DNA from: Pseudomonas sp. CROZ-RG-20F-R04-15
Lineage (GTDB): Bacteria; Pseudomonadota; Gammaproteobacteria; Pseudomonadales; Pseudomonadaceae
DNA: 64,000 nt
Direction: 5' to 3'
Assembly: GCF_022662375.1 (NCBI RefSeq)
Contig: NZ_JAKNQL010000003.1
Location: 1 to 64,000, forward strand
The position numbers were made by a program, and so were the translations under genes. The stretch's first letter is position 1. Each line of letters begins with the position of its first letter. The notes below the pieces were generated by a model, which worked only from the letters and a program-made list of their open reading frames with translations, did no database searches and had not been told where the DNA came from. Below are positions 8,301 through 16,489 of this stretch, one piece after another.

Positions 8301-10226
8301 GTGGACGAAGGCGTCTTGCAGTGTGTCGTTGAGTTGCTGGATGTCGAGGTCGAGGCCTTCAGCGGCAGTGAACGCGAAGTCGTGAATCCAGAACTCGCGG
8401 CCATTGGTGTGACGCAGACGGTACGGGAACTCACCCAGTACGCGCAGGCCGAGGTTTTCCAGAATCGGCAAGACGTCGGATAGCGCCAGCGGCGTGTCGG
8501 CGTGGTACAGCTTGCAATGCAGCTCGCGTTGGCCGGAAACCTGACCGAGCGGCTGATAGAAGCTCATCACCAGCGGATTTTTTTCGTTGAGGCTCAGCAG
8601 GTGCTGCATGTCGACCACGGCCGAATGCGCGGCGAAACGCTCGCGGTAGCCGGCCGGGAAGCCTTTCGGGAAGTCGGCCAGCACGTTGGTGCCGTGGGCT
8701 TCGCCGAAGCTCTCGACGGTCAGTGCGGCGTAGTCGTCCTGCCAGCTGCGGCAGGCTTGTACGACTTCTTTTTCCAGCAGCACCGGGTCGATGTCGAGAC
8801 GGTTTTTCGGGTCGACACGCAGGATCAACTGCACGCGCGCCAGAACCGACTCGGAGAAGAACGTCCAGAATTCGCAATCGGAAGCCTTCAGGCGCTCCAT
8901 CAGCACTTGCTGGATCTTCTGACGAACTTCGGTGGAATAAATGTCGCGCGGCACGTAGGCCAGGCAGTAGCAGAAACGACCGTAGGGGTCTTTGCGCAGG
9001 AACACGCGGATCTTGTTGCGTTCCTGGATCTGCACGATCGACATCACGGTGGTGAACAGTTCGTCGACCGGGGTCTGGAACAGGTCATCACGCGGCAGCA
9101 CTTCCAGCACCTGCGCCAGTTCCTTGCCCAGGTGAGCCTTGGACTGGAAGCCGGAGCGGTGTTCGATTTCGGCGACCTTGCGACGAATGAACGGGATAAC
9201 CCGCACACTCTCGCCATACACCGACGAGGTGTACAGGCCCATGAAGCGGTGTTCCTTGATGACTTTGCCGTCGGCGTCGATTTCACGGATCGACACGTAA
9301 TCCGGGTAAGCCGGACGGTGCACACGGCTCGGATGCGCAGCCTTGGCGAACGACAGCAGGGTCGGTTCGCGCAGGTAGTTCACCGCGTAGTCTTCGATGC
9401 GCAGGTCGTCGTAGGTCAGGCCAGTGCGCAGCAGTTTGGTCAGGCCGAGGAAGGAACTCTGGTCGTACTCGATGTGGCCGCCATCGGCCTGATCGGTGAC
9501 CACGAATTCTTCGTAGCCGAGGAAGGTGAAGTGGTTGCCCACCAGCCATTCCAGGAAGCTTTTGATTTCGTTCTTTTCGTCGGCATCAACGGCAAACGCG
9601 CTGTTGTCGAGTTTGGTGAGGATTTCCTGCACCTTGGCTTTCATCGGTTCGAAATCGGCGACCGCAACGCGGACTTCACCGAGAACCTGTTCCAGCTCTT
9701 TGCTCAGCACATTCAGTTCGGCCGCGTTGGCGCAGCGGTCGATTTCCAGGTACATCAACGACTCTTGCAGAATGTCGTCGCCCTGGGTGCCTTTCGGCAG
9801 GATTTCCAGCAACTCGCCCTTGCTGCCACGACGCACGCTGAGCACGGTGGTTTGCAGGGTGTGGATGCTGTAGCCGCGACGGTTCAGTTCGGTGCGGACC
9901 GAGTCGACCAGAAATGGCAGGTCATGGTGCAGGACTTCGACCGCGGTGTGGGTCGACTGCCAGCCATGACGCTCGTAATCAGGGTTGTAGACGCGCACTT
10001 GCGGTTGCGCGTGATCGAAGCGCTCAAGCAGGCGCCACGCAGAGAGAGTACAGCCAGCGAGGTCGGAGAGGCGACGTTGAGTCAGCTCGTCCAGAGAAAT
10101 GATGCCGAAGAATTGTTCAGCGAACAGCGCCACTTGTGGCAGTGCCTGTTCACTGATGTGCTGCGCCAGTGCCGCTTGCAGTTGGTGCTGGAAGTCGGCT
10201 TTGCTGGCTGCGGTGAAGAACGCCAT
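5331..10226 (-). CDS. gdhB: NAD-dependent glutamate dehydrogenase, large 180-kDa class
   Basis: Oxidative deamination of L-glutamate to 2-oxoglutarate and ammonium with NAD+; in Pseudomonas this serves arginine and glutamate catabolism. The protein is 1631 aa, as expected for the large class (about 1620 in P. aeruginosa). Long N-terminal regulatory regions precede the catalytic dehydrogenase core. The core glycine-rich motif PVGAKGGF puts the catalytic-type lysine near residue 853, and the nucleotide-binding stretch VVGVGDMAGDVFGNG lies downstream of it. A helical C-terminal domain completes the protein. I start at the ATG at 10226 (MAFFTAASKADFQ); an upstream extension to 10361 is Arg/Pro-rich and looks untranslated. 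The stop sits next to a shared terminator. The gene stands alone. Confidence 0.97.
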   Translation of the reverse strand: MAFFTAASKADFQHQLQAALAQHISEQALPQVALFAEQFFGIISLDELTQRRLSDLAGCTLSAWRLLERFDHAQPQVRVYNPDYERHGWQSTHTAVEVLHHDLPFLVDSVRTELNRRGYSIHTLQTTVLSVRRGSKGELLEILPKGTQGDDILQESLMYLEIDRCANAAELNVLSKELEQVLGEVRVAVADFEPMKAKVQEILTKLDNSAFAVDADEKNEIKSFLEWLVGNHFTFLGYEEFVVTDQADGGHIEYDQSSFLGLTKLLRTGLTYDDLRIEDYAVNYLREPTLLSFAKAAHPSRVHRPAYPDYVSIREIDADGKVIKEHRFMGLYTSSVYGESVRVIPFIRRKVAEIEHRSGFQSKAHLGKELAQVLEVLPRDDLFQTPVDELFTTVMSIVQIQERNKIRVFLRKDPYGRFCYCLAYVPRDIYSTEVRQKIQQVLMERLKASDCEFWTFFSESVLARVQLILRVDPKNRLDIDPVLLEKEVVQACRSWQDDYAALTVESFGEAHGTNVLADFPKGFPAGYRERFAAHSAVVDMQHLLSLNEKNPLVMSFYQPLGQVSGQRELHCKLYHADTPLALSDVLPILENLGLRVLGEFPYRLRHTNGREFWIHDFAFTAAEGLDLDIQQLNDTLQDAFVHIVRGDAENDAFNRLVLTAGLPWRDVALLRAYARYLKQIRLGFDLGYIASTLNNHTDIARELTRLFKTRFYLARKLSDDDLEDKQLRLEQAILTALDDVQVLNEDRILRRYLDLIKATLRTNFYQTDANGQNKSYFSFKFNPHAIPELPKPVPKFEIFVYSPRVEGVHLRFGNVARGGLRWSDREEDFRTEVLGLVKAQQVKNSVIVPVGAKGGFLPRRLPLGGSRDEIAAEGIACYRIFISGLLDITDNLKDGALVPPLNVVRHDDDDPYLVVAADKGTATFSDIANGIAIDYGFWLGDAFASGGSAGYDHKKMGITAKGAWVGVQRHFRERGINVQEDSITVVGVGDMAGDVFGNGLLMSDKLQLVAAFNHMHIFIDPNPNPATSFVERHRMFDLPRSAWTDYDTSIMSEGGGIFSRSAKSIAISPQMQERFDIKADKLTPTELLNALLKAPVDLLWNGGIGTYVKASTESHADVGDKANDALRVNGNELRCKVVGEGGNLGMTQLGRVEFGLNGGGSNTDFIDNAGGVDCSDHEVNIKILLNEVVQAGDMTDKQRNQLLASMTDEVGNLVLGNNYKQTQALSLAARRAYERIAEYKRLMGDLEGRGKLDRAIEFLPTEEQLAERIAEGHGLTRPELSVLISYSKIDLKEQLLGSLVPDDDYLTRDMETAFPPSLVSKFSEAMRRHRLKREIVSTQIANDLVNHMGITFVQRLKESTGMSPANVAGAYVIVRDIFHLPHWFRQIEALDYQVSADVQLELMDELMRLGRRATRWFLRARRNEQNAARDVAHFGPHLKELGLKLDELLSGEIRENWQARYQAYVEAGVPELLARMVAGTSHLYTLLPIIEASDVTGQNPAEVAKAYFAVGSALDITWYLQQISALPVENNWQALAREAFRDDVDWQQRAITISVLQQGDGTQDVEARLALWMEQHESMISRWRAMLVEIRAASGTDYAMYAVANRELLDLALSGQAVVPAVAANAELELA

Positions 10227-10706
10227 CTGTGGTACTCCGCTTAAGCTTGTTATTGATGGAAAGCGTCGCGTGCAACACCCCTTTCGGGGCCTGTGTCGCC
10301 CTGTTCCTGATTCTCGGGCAGAGGAAACAGGGGGACAGGTGGGTGAAGCTGGACGGGACACTCAGGTCACATTCACCTTCCATAGAATGAGCATCTGCAA
10401 AAACGACTGTCAGCGTCACCGACAATGCCTTTACGGGTGCTCATCCGTTGCGCAGCTTAAAGGGTGCGACAATGTGTCTGCTTGCGGTGCTGCGACATAT
10501 TCGGTCATTGGCACGTAAACCGAGGGTTTGGCAACGATAAACACTAGCACTCGTGGCGCAAAACGCCGGGTTGCATGCCCGTATTTACGGGACATTCGTC
10601 CCAGATGCAGACCTTTTGCCCTTACATATCCAGAAACGAAAACGCCCAAGGCCGTTTTATCGACCTTGAGCGTGGCATCGGGTTCAGCGCCCGCGGTTGA
10701 CGCGGA
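10227..10706. other. Intergenic region upstream of gdhB
   Basis: About 480 bases without a convincing gene. It must hold the gdhB promoter, reading leftwards. An imperfect inverted repeat CGCCCAAGG ... CCTTGAGCG lies at about 10645-10675 and could be a weak transcript end for the gene to its right, though it lacks a proper U-tract. The reading frames across the region have no ribosome binding sites and no recognisable protein features. Confidence 0.5.
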
Positions 10707-10865
10707 TCAGTCGGGCAACTCTTCGTAAGCGCGAAATTTGCTCACGGTGCCGCAGTCGTAGCACTGCATCTGCAGGGTCAATTTATCCATGCTGGCGTCG
10801 ATGTTGCTGGAGTCGCACTCGCGGCAGAACAGCTGCGGATGGTCGAATTGCAGCGCGGCGACCGG
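10707..10865 (-). pseudogene. Zinc-ribbon tail separated from the upstream gene by an in-frame TAG
   Basis: In exactly the same frame as the 411-aa gene to its right, translation past that gene's TAG stop gives another 52 residues beginning PVAALQFDHPQLF. These contain two CxxC pairs (CREC and CYDC), a classical zinc ribbon, and end in EELPD at a TGA. There is no ATG, GTG or TTG between the TAG and the first Cys pair and no ribosome binding site, so independent translation is unlikely. The simplest reading is the C-terminal domain of the upstream protein cut off by a CAG-to-TAG change. Readthrough or a sequencing error are alternatives. Confidence 0.65.
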
Positions 10866-12101
10866 CTAGCCCGTGAGGAACCGAGGCACAAAATCGTCTC
10901 GCCAGAACAGCCCCGGCGACTTGGAAAAACCGGCACCACTGTCCTTGAGCACGACGTCGTAAAGCAGACGGGTCATGGCCGGCTGCGGCACGCGCGAATC
11001 GCGGTAGCTGTCCTTGCGCCAGTTCTCCGCCAAGGCGAGTTGCGCGGTGCTCTGCATGTTGCGCGGAATCGTGTTGGAGGCGTGGGTGCGGCCCTTGGAG
11101 TTGCCGGTGGCATAGAAGTGCGCGGCACTTTTCACCGCCACTTTGGCGAAGTAATAGATCTGGCTGACCGAGAAATTCTGCAGCAACGTGCCGATCACCG
11201 AGTCGGCGCGGGCTTCGGCGGTGAACGCCATACCGACCTGATTGGCTAATAGGTGCACGTATTGAATCGATTCCTCCCGCGCAAGCCTGAAGATCATTGC
11301 GTACAACTCACGCTTCCACCCTGGCAGCACAGGCCCGGACAGCTCTTCGTACAGCGCCAGATAGAGCGTATCGCGCGTGCAGCGCACGCCGTCGACCAGC
11401 GCGACGTTGGCCTGCCAGTACACCGCCGGATAAGCGCTGATGCTGAAATCGTCCGCCCGATTGAACGCGCGAATGTCCGATGCCGTATCTACCTGCAAGG
11501 CGCCCGCCTCGTGCAGACCTTTCAGCAACTCTTCACTGAAAGTGTCAGTGGACGTGAGCTTTTCCCCTCTGAGTTCAGCATCAAGCGCGGCAATGCATTC
11601 GCCTGCGCCATGGCCGCCGTCATCCAGCAACGCGAGCAAGGCCAGTTTTTGCTGAAATCCAAGACTGGCAAAGGCCACCGGTGGGGTTGGCGTGCCGTAA
11701 CGCATGGCTAAATCACTGCGGTCACGCTCGGCTTGATCGGCGAGTTGCTGCTTGCGCAATCGCGAACAGGCGTCACAACCACACACGGTGCGTCGCGAGC
11801 CAGTACCGACGGTGAAATATTGATGCTCGCACTTCACACACTTGTAAGTGCTGCGCAGGGAAACCGGCGTCCCGCGGGCGGGCCGGCGCATCCACATCGG
11901 CAAATCGCAATACGGGCATCTCAGGTCGGCACTGACAATCGGCGGCAGCACTTTCAGTACACTGCGTACCGTGTCCGCGAGCTTGTATTCGGCGATCAAG
12001 TCTGCGGTTTTCTCGCCGTTGAGATAGCGCTGGTAAAGCGCTTCAACCTGTTCCTCGGACAGATGCCGGATTTCTTGCGCCCATTCGAAATACTGCTTCA
12101 T
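10866..12101 (-). CDS. Cysteine-rich zinc-ribbon protein, likely truncated
   Basis: A 411-aa protein of unknown function. The N-terminus (MKQYFEWAQEIRHLSEEQ) looks like a helical segment. It is followed at about residues 55-105 by a zinc-ribbon cluster with CPYC, CVKC and CGCDAC pairs, then a long helical region without recognised motifs. The start is the ATG at 12101, with AAGGA nine bases upstream; a TTG at 12104 is also in frame. The ORF ends at a TAG at 10866-10868, beyond which the same frame continues into another zinc ribbon. The natural protein is therefore probably 464 aa and this copy may be a recent nonsense allele. No operon partner is visible. Confidence 0.7.
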   Translation of the reverse strand: MKQYFEWAQEIRHLSEEQVEALYQRYLNGEKTADLIAEYKLADTVRSVLKVLPPIVSADLRCPYCDLPMWMRRPARGTPVSLRSTYKCVKCEHQYFTVGTGSRRTVCGCDACSRLRKQQLADQAERDRSDLAMRYGTPTPPVAFASLGFQQKLALLALLDDGGHGAGECIAALDAELRGEKLTSTDTFSEELLKGLHEAGALQVDTASDIRAFNRADDFSISAYPAVYWQANVALVDGVRCTRDTLYLALYEELSGPVLPGWKRELYAMIFRLAREESIQYVHLLANQVGMAFTAEARADSVIGTLLQNFSVSQIYYFAKVAVKSAAHFYATGNSKGRTHASNTIPRNMQSTAQLALAENWRKDSYRDSRVPQPAMTRLLYDVVLKDSGAGFSKSPGLFWRDDFVPRFLTG

Positions 12102-12388
12102 CAAAAGAGATCCTTTTTTTCATGTTGTCCATCGCACTCCCTTGCGCTTGAGCAGTAAAATCTGACGGCAAAAAGCCGCCAAAACAAGCGAAAACACGTC
12201 TAACTCACGCCATCTATCGGCTTTTCAAAAACCCTACGAGGCCGTCGGATGTTTCGTACCTGTTTAGATGAAACATCCTTAAGAGCACGCCCGGGCTCAA
12301 CGATGTGCAGCAGAATTTTCCTCAGGCTGGCAAAATCGGCTTTTTTGCGCACCGTCAGAAGACGCGCCCGCCCAACCAGGAACTGCCC

Positions 12389-12742
12389 ATGCAAATGACC
12401 ACCGCCCTACTCATCGTCAACCCGTGCGATGACGAAGAAGACAACATGGCCATGCTCTGCTGCCATAGCGACAAGGGCGACATGTTCCTGATGAGCCGCT
12501 ATCCGGATGAGGATGAGCTGGAGATCACCCTGGATGGCGAGCCTTCGACCCTCGACGGTGTGAAAGTCACCCTGACCTCGACGCTGCTGAAGATCGAGAT
12601 TGCAGCGGCGGATGCTGATGCGTTGAATGGGGATGATGTGCTGGAGATCAGCTTTAATCCGGACATGGTGGATCTGGATGAGGTTGTCGAAACCTTGACG
12701 AATATTCTTGATGGGACGGGTACCTTCATTAACGAAGTTTGA
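12389..12742 (+). CDS. Small acidic conserved-looking protein
   Basis: A 117-aa strongly acidic protein (DDEEDN, PDEDELEITLDGE, DMVDLDEVVETL). It appears all-beta in its first two thirds and ends with a short helix. No signal peptide, membrane segment or catalytic motif is visible. I chose the ATG at 12389 because AGGA lies about eight bases upstream; an ATG two codons later is also possible. A REP pair follows directly, and the MoxR operon starts about 270 bases downstream. Function unknown. Confidence 0.7.
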   Translation: MQMTTALLIVNPCDDEEDNMAMLCCHSDKGDMFLMSRYPDEDELEITLDGEPSTLDGVKVTLTSTLLKIEIAAADADALNGDDVLEISFNPDMVDLDEVVETLTNILDGTGTFINEV

Positions 12743-12756
12743 TTGCGCCTGGGCTG

Positions 12757-12839
12757 GCCCCTTCGCGAGCAGGCTCGCTCCCACATTGACGGATGTACGC
12801 CGCTCGAATGTGGGAGCGAGCCTGCTCGCGAAGAGGCCC
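12757..12839. repeat. REP pair
   Basis: Inverted REP arms CTTCGCGAGCAGGCTCGCTC and GAGCGAGCCTGCTCGCGAAG lie about 30 bases apart between the acidic-protein gene and the MoxR operon. Confidence 0.9.
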
Positions 12840-13013
12840 GAAAGAACACCGCCCTTCCTCGGCACTACAAAATTCCAACAATTCCCCCAGTCATTTCCCG
12901 CACTTTGCGCAAAATGCCGTTAGTCGCCACCCCCCGCGATGGATTAAAGTAACGCCCCCAGCCCCGGCGTTATCCGAACGCCTGTGGCCACCCCTTTCCA
13001 GGAACAGTCACCG

Positions 13014-13973
13014 ATGGAACATCGTGAAGCGCTGCTGGCGCTGCGAACCTTTCTTTCAACGCAGATTCTCGGCCAGGAAAAACTCATCGAGCGTTTGCTC
13101 ATCGCCCTGCTCGCCGACGGCCACATGCTGGTCGAGGGCGCGCCGGGTCTGGCCAAGACCAAAGCGATCAAAGAACTCGCCGAGGGCATCGAAGCCCAGT
13201 TCCATCGCATTCAGTTCACCCCGGACCTGCTGCCGGCCGACATCACCGGCACCGAGATCTATCGCCCGGAAACCGGCAGTTTCGTGTTCCAGCAAGGGCC
13301 GATCTTCCACAACCTGGTACTGGCGGACGAAATCAACCGCGCCCCGGCCAAGGTGCAATCGGCGCTGCTCGAGGCCATGGCCGAGCGTCAGGTCAGTGTC
13401 GGTCGCAGCACGTATGAGCTGTCGCCGCTGTTTCTGGTAATGGCCACGCAAAACCCGATCGAGCAGGAAGGCACCTATCCGCTGCCGGAAGCGCAGCTCG
13501 ACCGTTTCCTCATGCACGTGAAAATCGGTTTCCCGGATGCCGCCGTCGAGCGCCGCATCCTGCAGCAGGCCCGTGGCGAAGCGTTGAACGGTGAAACCAA
13601 GCCTGAACGCCGCGTCAGCCAGCAGGCGATCTTCGCCGCGCGCAAGGAAATCCTCGGCCTGTACATGGCCGACGCCGTGGAGGAATACCTCGTGCAACTG
13701 GTCATGGCCACGCGCAACCCGGCCAAGTTCGATCCGGAAATGGCCGAGTGGATCGCCTACGGCGCCAGCCCGCGTGGTTCGATTGCTCTCGACCGCTGTG
13801 CCCGCGCCCACGCGTGGCTGGCCGGGCGCGACTTCGTCAGCCCGGAAGACATTCAAGCGGTGCTGTTCGATGTGTTGCGTCACCGCATCATTTTGTCGTT
13901 TGAAGCCGAAGCCGCCGGCATCGATCAGGATCGGGTGGTGCAGCGGATTCTCGACGTCGTAGCCGTCGCTTGA
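13014..13973 (+). CDS. MoxR-family AAA+ ATPase
   Basis: A 319-aa MoxR AAA+ ATPase, thought to act as a chaperone that matures or activates VWA-domain partners. Walker A is the MoxR-type GAPGLAKTK at about residues 42-50, Walker B is LVLADEINRAP, sensor 1 is MATQNPIEQEGTYPLPEAQLDRF-like, and a C-terminal lid follows. The ATG at 13014 has AGGAA ahead of it and gives the usual MEHREALLAL start. It opens a six-gene operon with DUF58, DUF4381, two VWA proteins and BatD, all separated by five bases or less or overlapping. This matches the Bat (aerotolerance) arrangement of other proteobacteria. Confidence 0.93.
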   Translation: MEHREALLALRTFLSTQILGQEKLIERLLIALLADGHMLVEGAPGLAKTKAIKELAEGIEAQFHRIQFTPDLLPADITGTEIYRPETGSFVFQQGPIFHNLVLADEINRAPAKVQSALLEAMAERQVSVGRSTYELSPLFLVMATQNPIEQEGTYPLPEAQLDRFLMHVKIGFPDAAVERRILQQARGEALNGETKPERRVSQQAIFAARKEILGLYMADAVEEYLVQLVMATRNPAKFDPEMAEWIAYGASPRGSIALDRCARAHAWLAGRDFVSPEDIQAVLFDVLRHRIILSFEAEAAGIDQDRVVQRILDVVAVA

Positions 13974-13978
13974 CCCCC

Positions 13979-14923
13979 ATGAACGCCCCCCAGCCTTCCG
14001 AACCCGGTATTCGCGTCAGCCTCGCCGAGCTGATCGAGATGCGCCACCGCGTGCGTGAAGTGCAACTGTTTTCCACGCCGAGTCAGCGCAGCCCGCTGAT
14101 CGGCCTGCATCACTCGAAATTCCGTGGTCGCGGCGTCGACTTCGATCAGGTGCGGGTCTATCAGGCCGGCGACGACGTGCGCACCATCGACTGGCGCGTG
14201 ACCGCGCGCACGCAAGAGCCGCACACCAAGCTGTTCCACGAAGAGCGCGAACGGCCAATTTTCATTATGGTCGAGCAAAGCACGCGGCTGTTTTTCGGTT
14301 CCGGGCTGATGTTCAAATCGGTACTCGCGGCGCAAGTGGCGGCTCTGATCGGCTGGGCCGCGCTCGGCCATAACGATCGCGTTGGCGGACTGGTCTTCGG
14401 TGACAACGAGCATTACGAAATCAAGCCACGGCGCAGCAAACAGAGCCTGCTGCAACTGCTCAACCGCTTGGTCAAGGTCAATCAGTCGCTGCACAGCGAG
14501 CGTGAGCCGGATCGCGATGCGTTCGGCGTGGCGTTGCGCCGTGCCCGTGAAGTGTTGCGCCCGGGCAGTCTGGTGATTGTCATCTGCGACGAGCGCGCGT
14601 TGTCCGACAGTGCCGAGCAGCAACTGAGCCTGCTCTCGCGCCACTGCGATCTGCTGATGTTGCCGCTGTCCGATCCGCTGGATCACGCCCTACCCGCCGC
14701 CGGACTTTTGCGATTCGCCCAACGCGGCGCGCAACTGGAACTCGACACGTTGAATTTCGAGCTGCGCCAGACCTATCGCGCCCAGGCCGAAGCACGCATC
14801 GCCCGCTGGGAATTGCTCGCGCAAAAACTGCGGGTATTGCTGATGCCGCTGAGTACGCAAAGTGAAATGGTCGAGCAGATGCGCGAATTCCTCAATCCGC
14901 AGCGTCCGGGTAAAAGTCGATGA
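13979..14923 (+). CDS. DUF58 domain protein of the Bat operon
   Basis: A 314-aa DUF58 protein, a family that always accompanies MoxR ATPases and carries a degenerate VWA-like fold. The hallmark segment is GRGVDFDQVRVYQAGDDVRT with IDWRVTARTQEP after it, around residues 45-80. It has no signal peptide or membrane segment, so it is probably cytoplasmic and peripherally associated. The start is the ATG at 13979, five bases after the moxR stop. The gene ends with an ATGA overlap into the next gene, indicating translational coupling. Confidence 0.9.
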   Translation: MNAPQPSEPGIRVSLAELIEMRHRVREVQLFSTPSQRSPLIGLHHSKFRGRGVDFDQVRVYQAGDDVRTIDWRVTARTQEPHTKLFHEERERPIFIMVEQSTRLFFGSGLMFKSVLAAQVAALIGWAALGHNDRVGGLVFGDNEHYEIKPRRSKQSLLQLLNRLVKVNQSLHSEREPDRDAFGVALRRAREVLRPGSLVIVICDERALSDSAEQQLSLLSRHCDLLMLPLSDPLDHALPAAGLLRFAQRGAQLELDTLNFELRQTYRAQAEARIARWELLAQKLRVLLMPLSTQSEMVEQMREFLNPQRPGKSR

Positions 14924-15417
14924 ACGGCCTCGAACAACTGCAACCGCTGATCTCGCCCCCACCGATTGCCTTCTGGCCGCCGGCGCCGGGCTGGTGGCTG
15001 CTGCTTCTTTTGCTGCCGGCGCTGGGGTTCGCTGCGTGGCGCCTGCGCCGTTTCATTCCGATGAAGAAACGCCCGATCGTTCGCGCCGAACAGCCACTCG
15101 ACCCGGTGCGCATCGCCGCCCTTGCCGAACTGGCGCAAATGCCCAAACCCTACGACGGCGCCCCGGCCGGGGCGTGGCTGCAACAACTCAACGGCCTGCT
15201 CAAGCGCCTGTGCCGCAACCACTATCCCTACAGCCAGAGCCACACCCTCAACGGCCGTAAATGGCTGGCCTTTCTCGACAACCGTTGCCCGGCGGCGGGC
15301 CTCACCCGTTGGATGGTTCTGGTCGAAGGCGCCTATAAACCGGAATGCAAACTCGATGACAAAGCCATCGCCGGCCTGACCCAAGCGGTCGATACATGGA
15401 TTCGCAAACATGTTTGA
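14920..15417 (+). CDS. DUF4381 membrane protein of the Bat operon
   Basis: A 165-aa protein with one N-terminal membrane segment (about residues 23-42, GWWLLLLLLPALGFAAWRL) after a proline-rich leader, and a cytoplasmic C-terminal domain with the LAELAQMPKPYDGAPAG region. DUF4381 proteins occur only between DUF58 and VWA genes in Bat operons and probably help assemble the complex. The ATG overlaps the DUF58 stop (ATGA), and the 3' end overlaps the following VWA gene by eight bases. Confidence 0.88.
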   Translation: MNGLEQLQPLISPPPIAFWPPAPGWWLLLLLLPALGFAAWRLRRFIPMKKRPIVRAEQPLDPVRIAALAELAQMPKPYDGAPAGAWLQQLNGLLKRLCRNHYPYSQSHTLNGRKWLAFLDNRCPAAGLTRWMVLVEGAYKPECKLDDKAIAGLTQAVDTWIRKHV

Positions 15418-16489
15418 GTTCGCCTGGCCGTGGATCTTCGCGCTGGTGCCGCTGCCGTGGCTGATGCGTCTGGTGCTGCCAGTGGCCGACAGCGGCGAGC
15501 CAGCGCTGAAAGTCAGTTTCCTCGCCGACCTTGAGGGTCTCGCCCGCCGTCGCGCTCGCGCCAATCTGCCGGCGTGGCGTCAACAGGCGCCGTTCATGCT
15601 GCTGTGGCTGTTGCTGCTGACCGCCGCCGCCCGTCCGCAATGGCTTGGCGAGCCGTTGCCGATTGCCGCCAGTGGTCGCGATCTGCTGGTAGCGGTGGAT
15701 GTCTCCGGTTCGATGGACTTCCCCGACATGCAGTGGCAGGACGAAGAAGTCAGTCGCCTGTCGCTGGTTCAGCATCTGCTCGGCGACTTCCTCGAAAGCC
15801 GCGAGGGTGATCGTGTCGGCCTGATCCTGTTTGGCAGTCAGGCCTATCTGCAAGCGCCGCTGACTTTTGATCGCCGCACCGTGCGCGTCTGGCTCGACGA
15901 AGCGCGCATCGGTATCGCCGGCAAAAACACCGCCATCGGTGACGCCATCGGTCTGGGCCTGAAACGCCTGCGCCTGCGTCCGGCGCAAAGTCGTGTACTG
16001 ATTCTAGTCACTGACGGTGCCAACAACGGTGGCGAAATCGATCCACTGACCGCAGCAAAACTGGCCGCCAGAGAGGGCGTGAAAATCTACCCGATCGGCA
16101 TTGGCGCCAACCCGGAAGACAGCGGTTCAACCGGCCTGCTTGGCGTCAATCCGAGCCTGGACCTCGACGAGCCAGCGCTCAAAGCCATCGCCGAAGCCAC
16201 CGGTGGCCAGTATTTCCGCGCCCACGATGGCAAAGAGTTGCAAGCGATCAAAGACACCCTCGACCAGCTCGAACCCGTCACCCAGCAACCGACCCAGGCG
16301 CGCCCGGCACAGGCCTTGTATCACTGGCCTTTGGCGTTGGCGCTGTGGTTGAGTCTGTTACTGGTCAGCCGTGAATTGTGGCCGGACAACCCGTTGCAAC
16401 GCCTGTTTACCAAGGAGCTGTACCTGCAAAGTCCGCTGCCTGACTGGCGCGAGCGCCTCAAGCGCCTGCGTTTGCGGAGGCGCCGATGA
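15410..16489 (+). CDS. VWA-domain membrane protein, BatA-like
   Basis: A 359-aa protein with N-terminal membrane helices (about residues 5-20 and 60-75), a von Willebrand A domain (about 90-290) and a C-terminal membrane helix near residue 310. The MIDAS motif is intact: DVSGS at residues 97-101, a downstream Thr, and LVTDGANNGG. It can therefore bind Mg2+ and a partner. The VWA domain would be on the opposite side of the membrane from the short C-terminal tail. Upstream and downstream genes overlap it, so it is part of the Bat operon. MoxR is the expected chaperone. Confidence 0.92.
   Translation: MFEFAWPWIFALVPLPWLMRLVLPVADSGEPALKVSFLADLEGLARRRARANLPAWRQQAPFMLLWLLLLTAAARPQWLGEPLPIAASGRDLLVAVDVSGSMDFPDMQWQDEEVSRLSLVQHLLGDFLESREGDRVGLILFGSQAYLQAPLTFDRRTVRVWLDEARIGIAGKNTAIGDAIGLGLKRLRLRPAQSRVLILVTDGANNGGEIDPLTAAKLAAREGVKIYPIGIGANPEDSGSTGLLGVNPSLDLDEPALKAIAEATGGQYFRAHDGKELQAIKDTLDQLEPVTQQPTQARPAQALYHWPLALALWLSLLLVSRELWPDNPLQRLFTKELYLQSPLPDWRERLKRLRLRRRR

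Noticed and set aside
5379-10244. Three long plus-strand reading frames opposite gdhB (5379-6830, 6882-8483, 8502-10244)
   Set aside because: They are antisense to a clear, family-length enzyme, rich in His/Arg/Gln from high-GC complement bias, and have no domain pattern or ribosome binding sites.
12793-13440. 215-codon plus-strand frame over the start of the MoxR gene
   Set aside because: Out of frame with moxR, Arg/Ser/Pro-rich, and reads through a REP pair.
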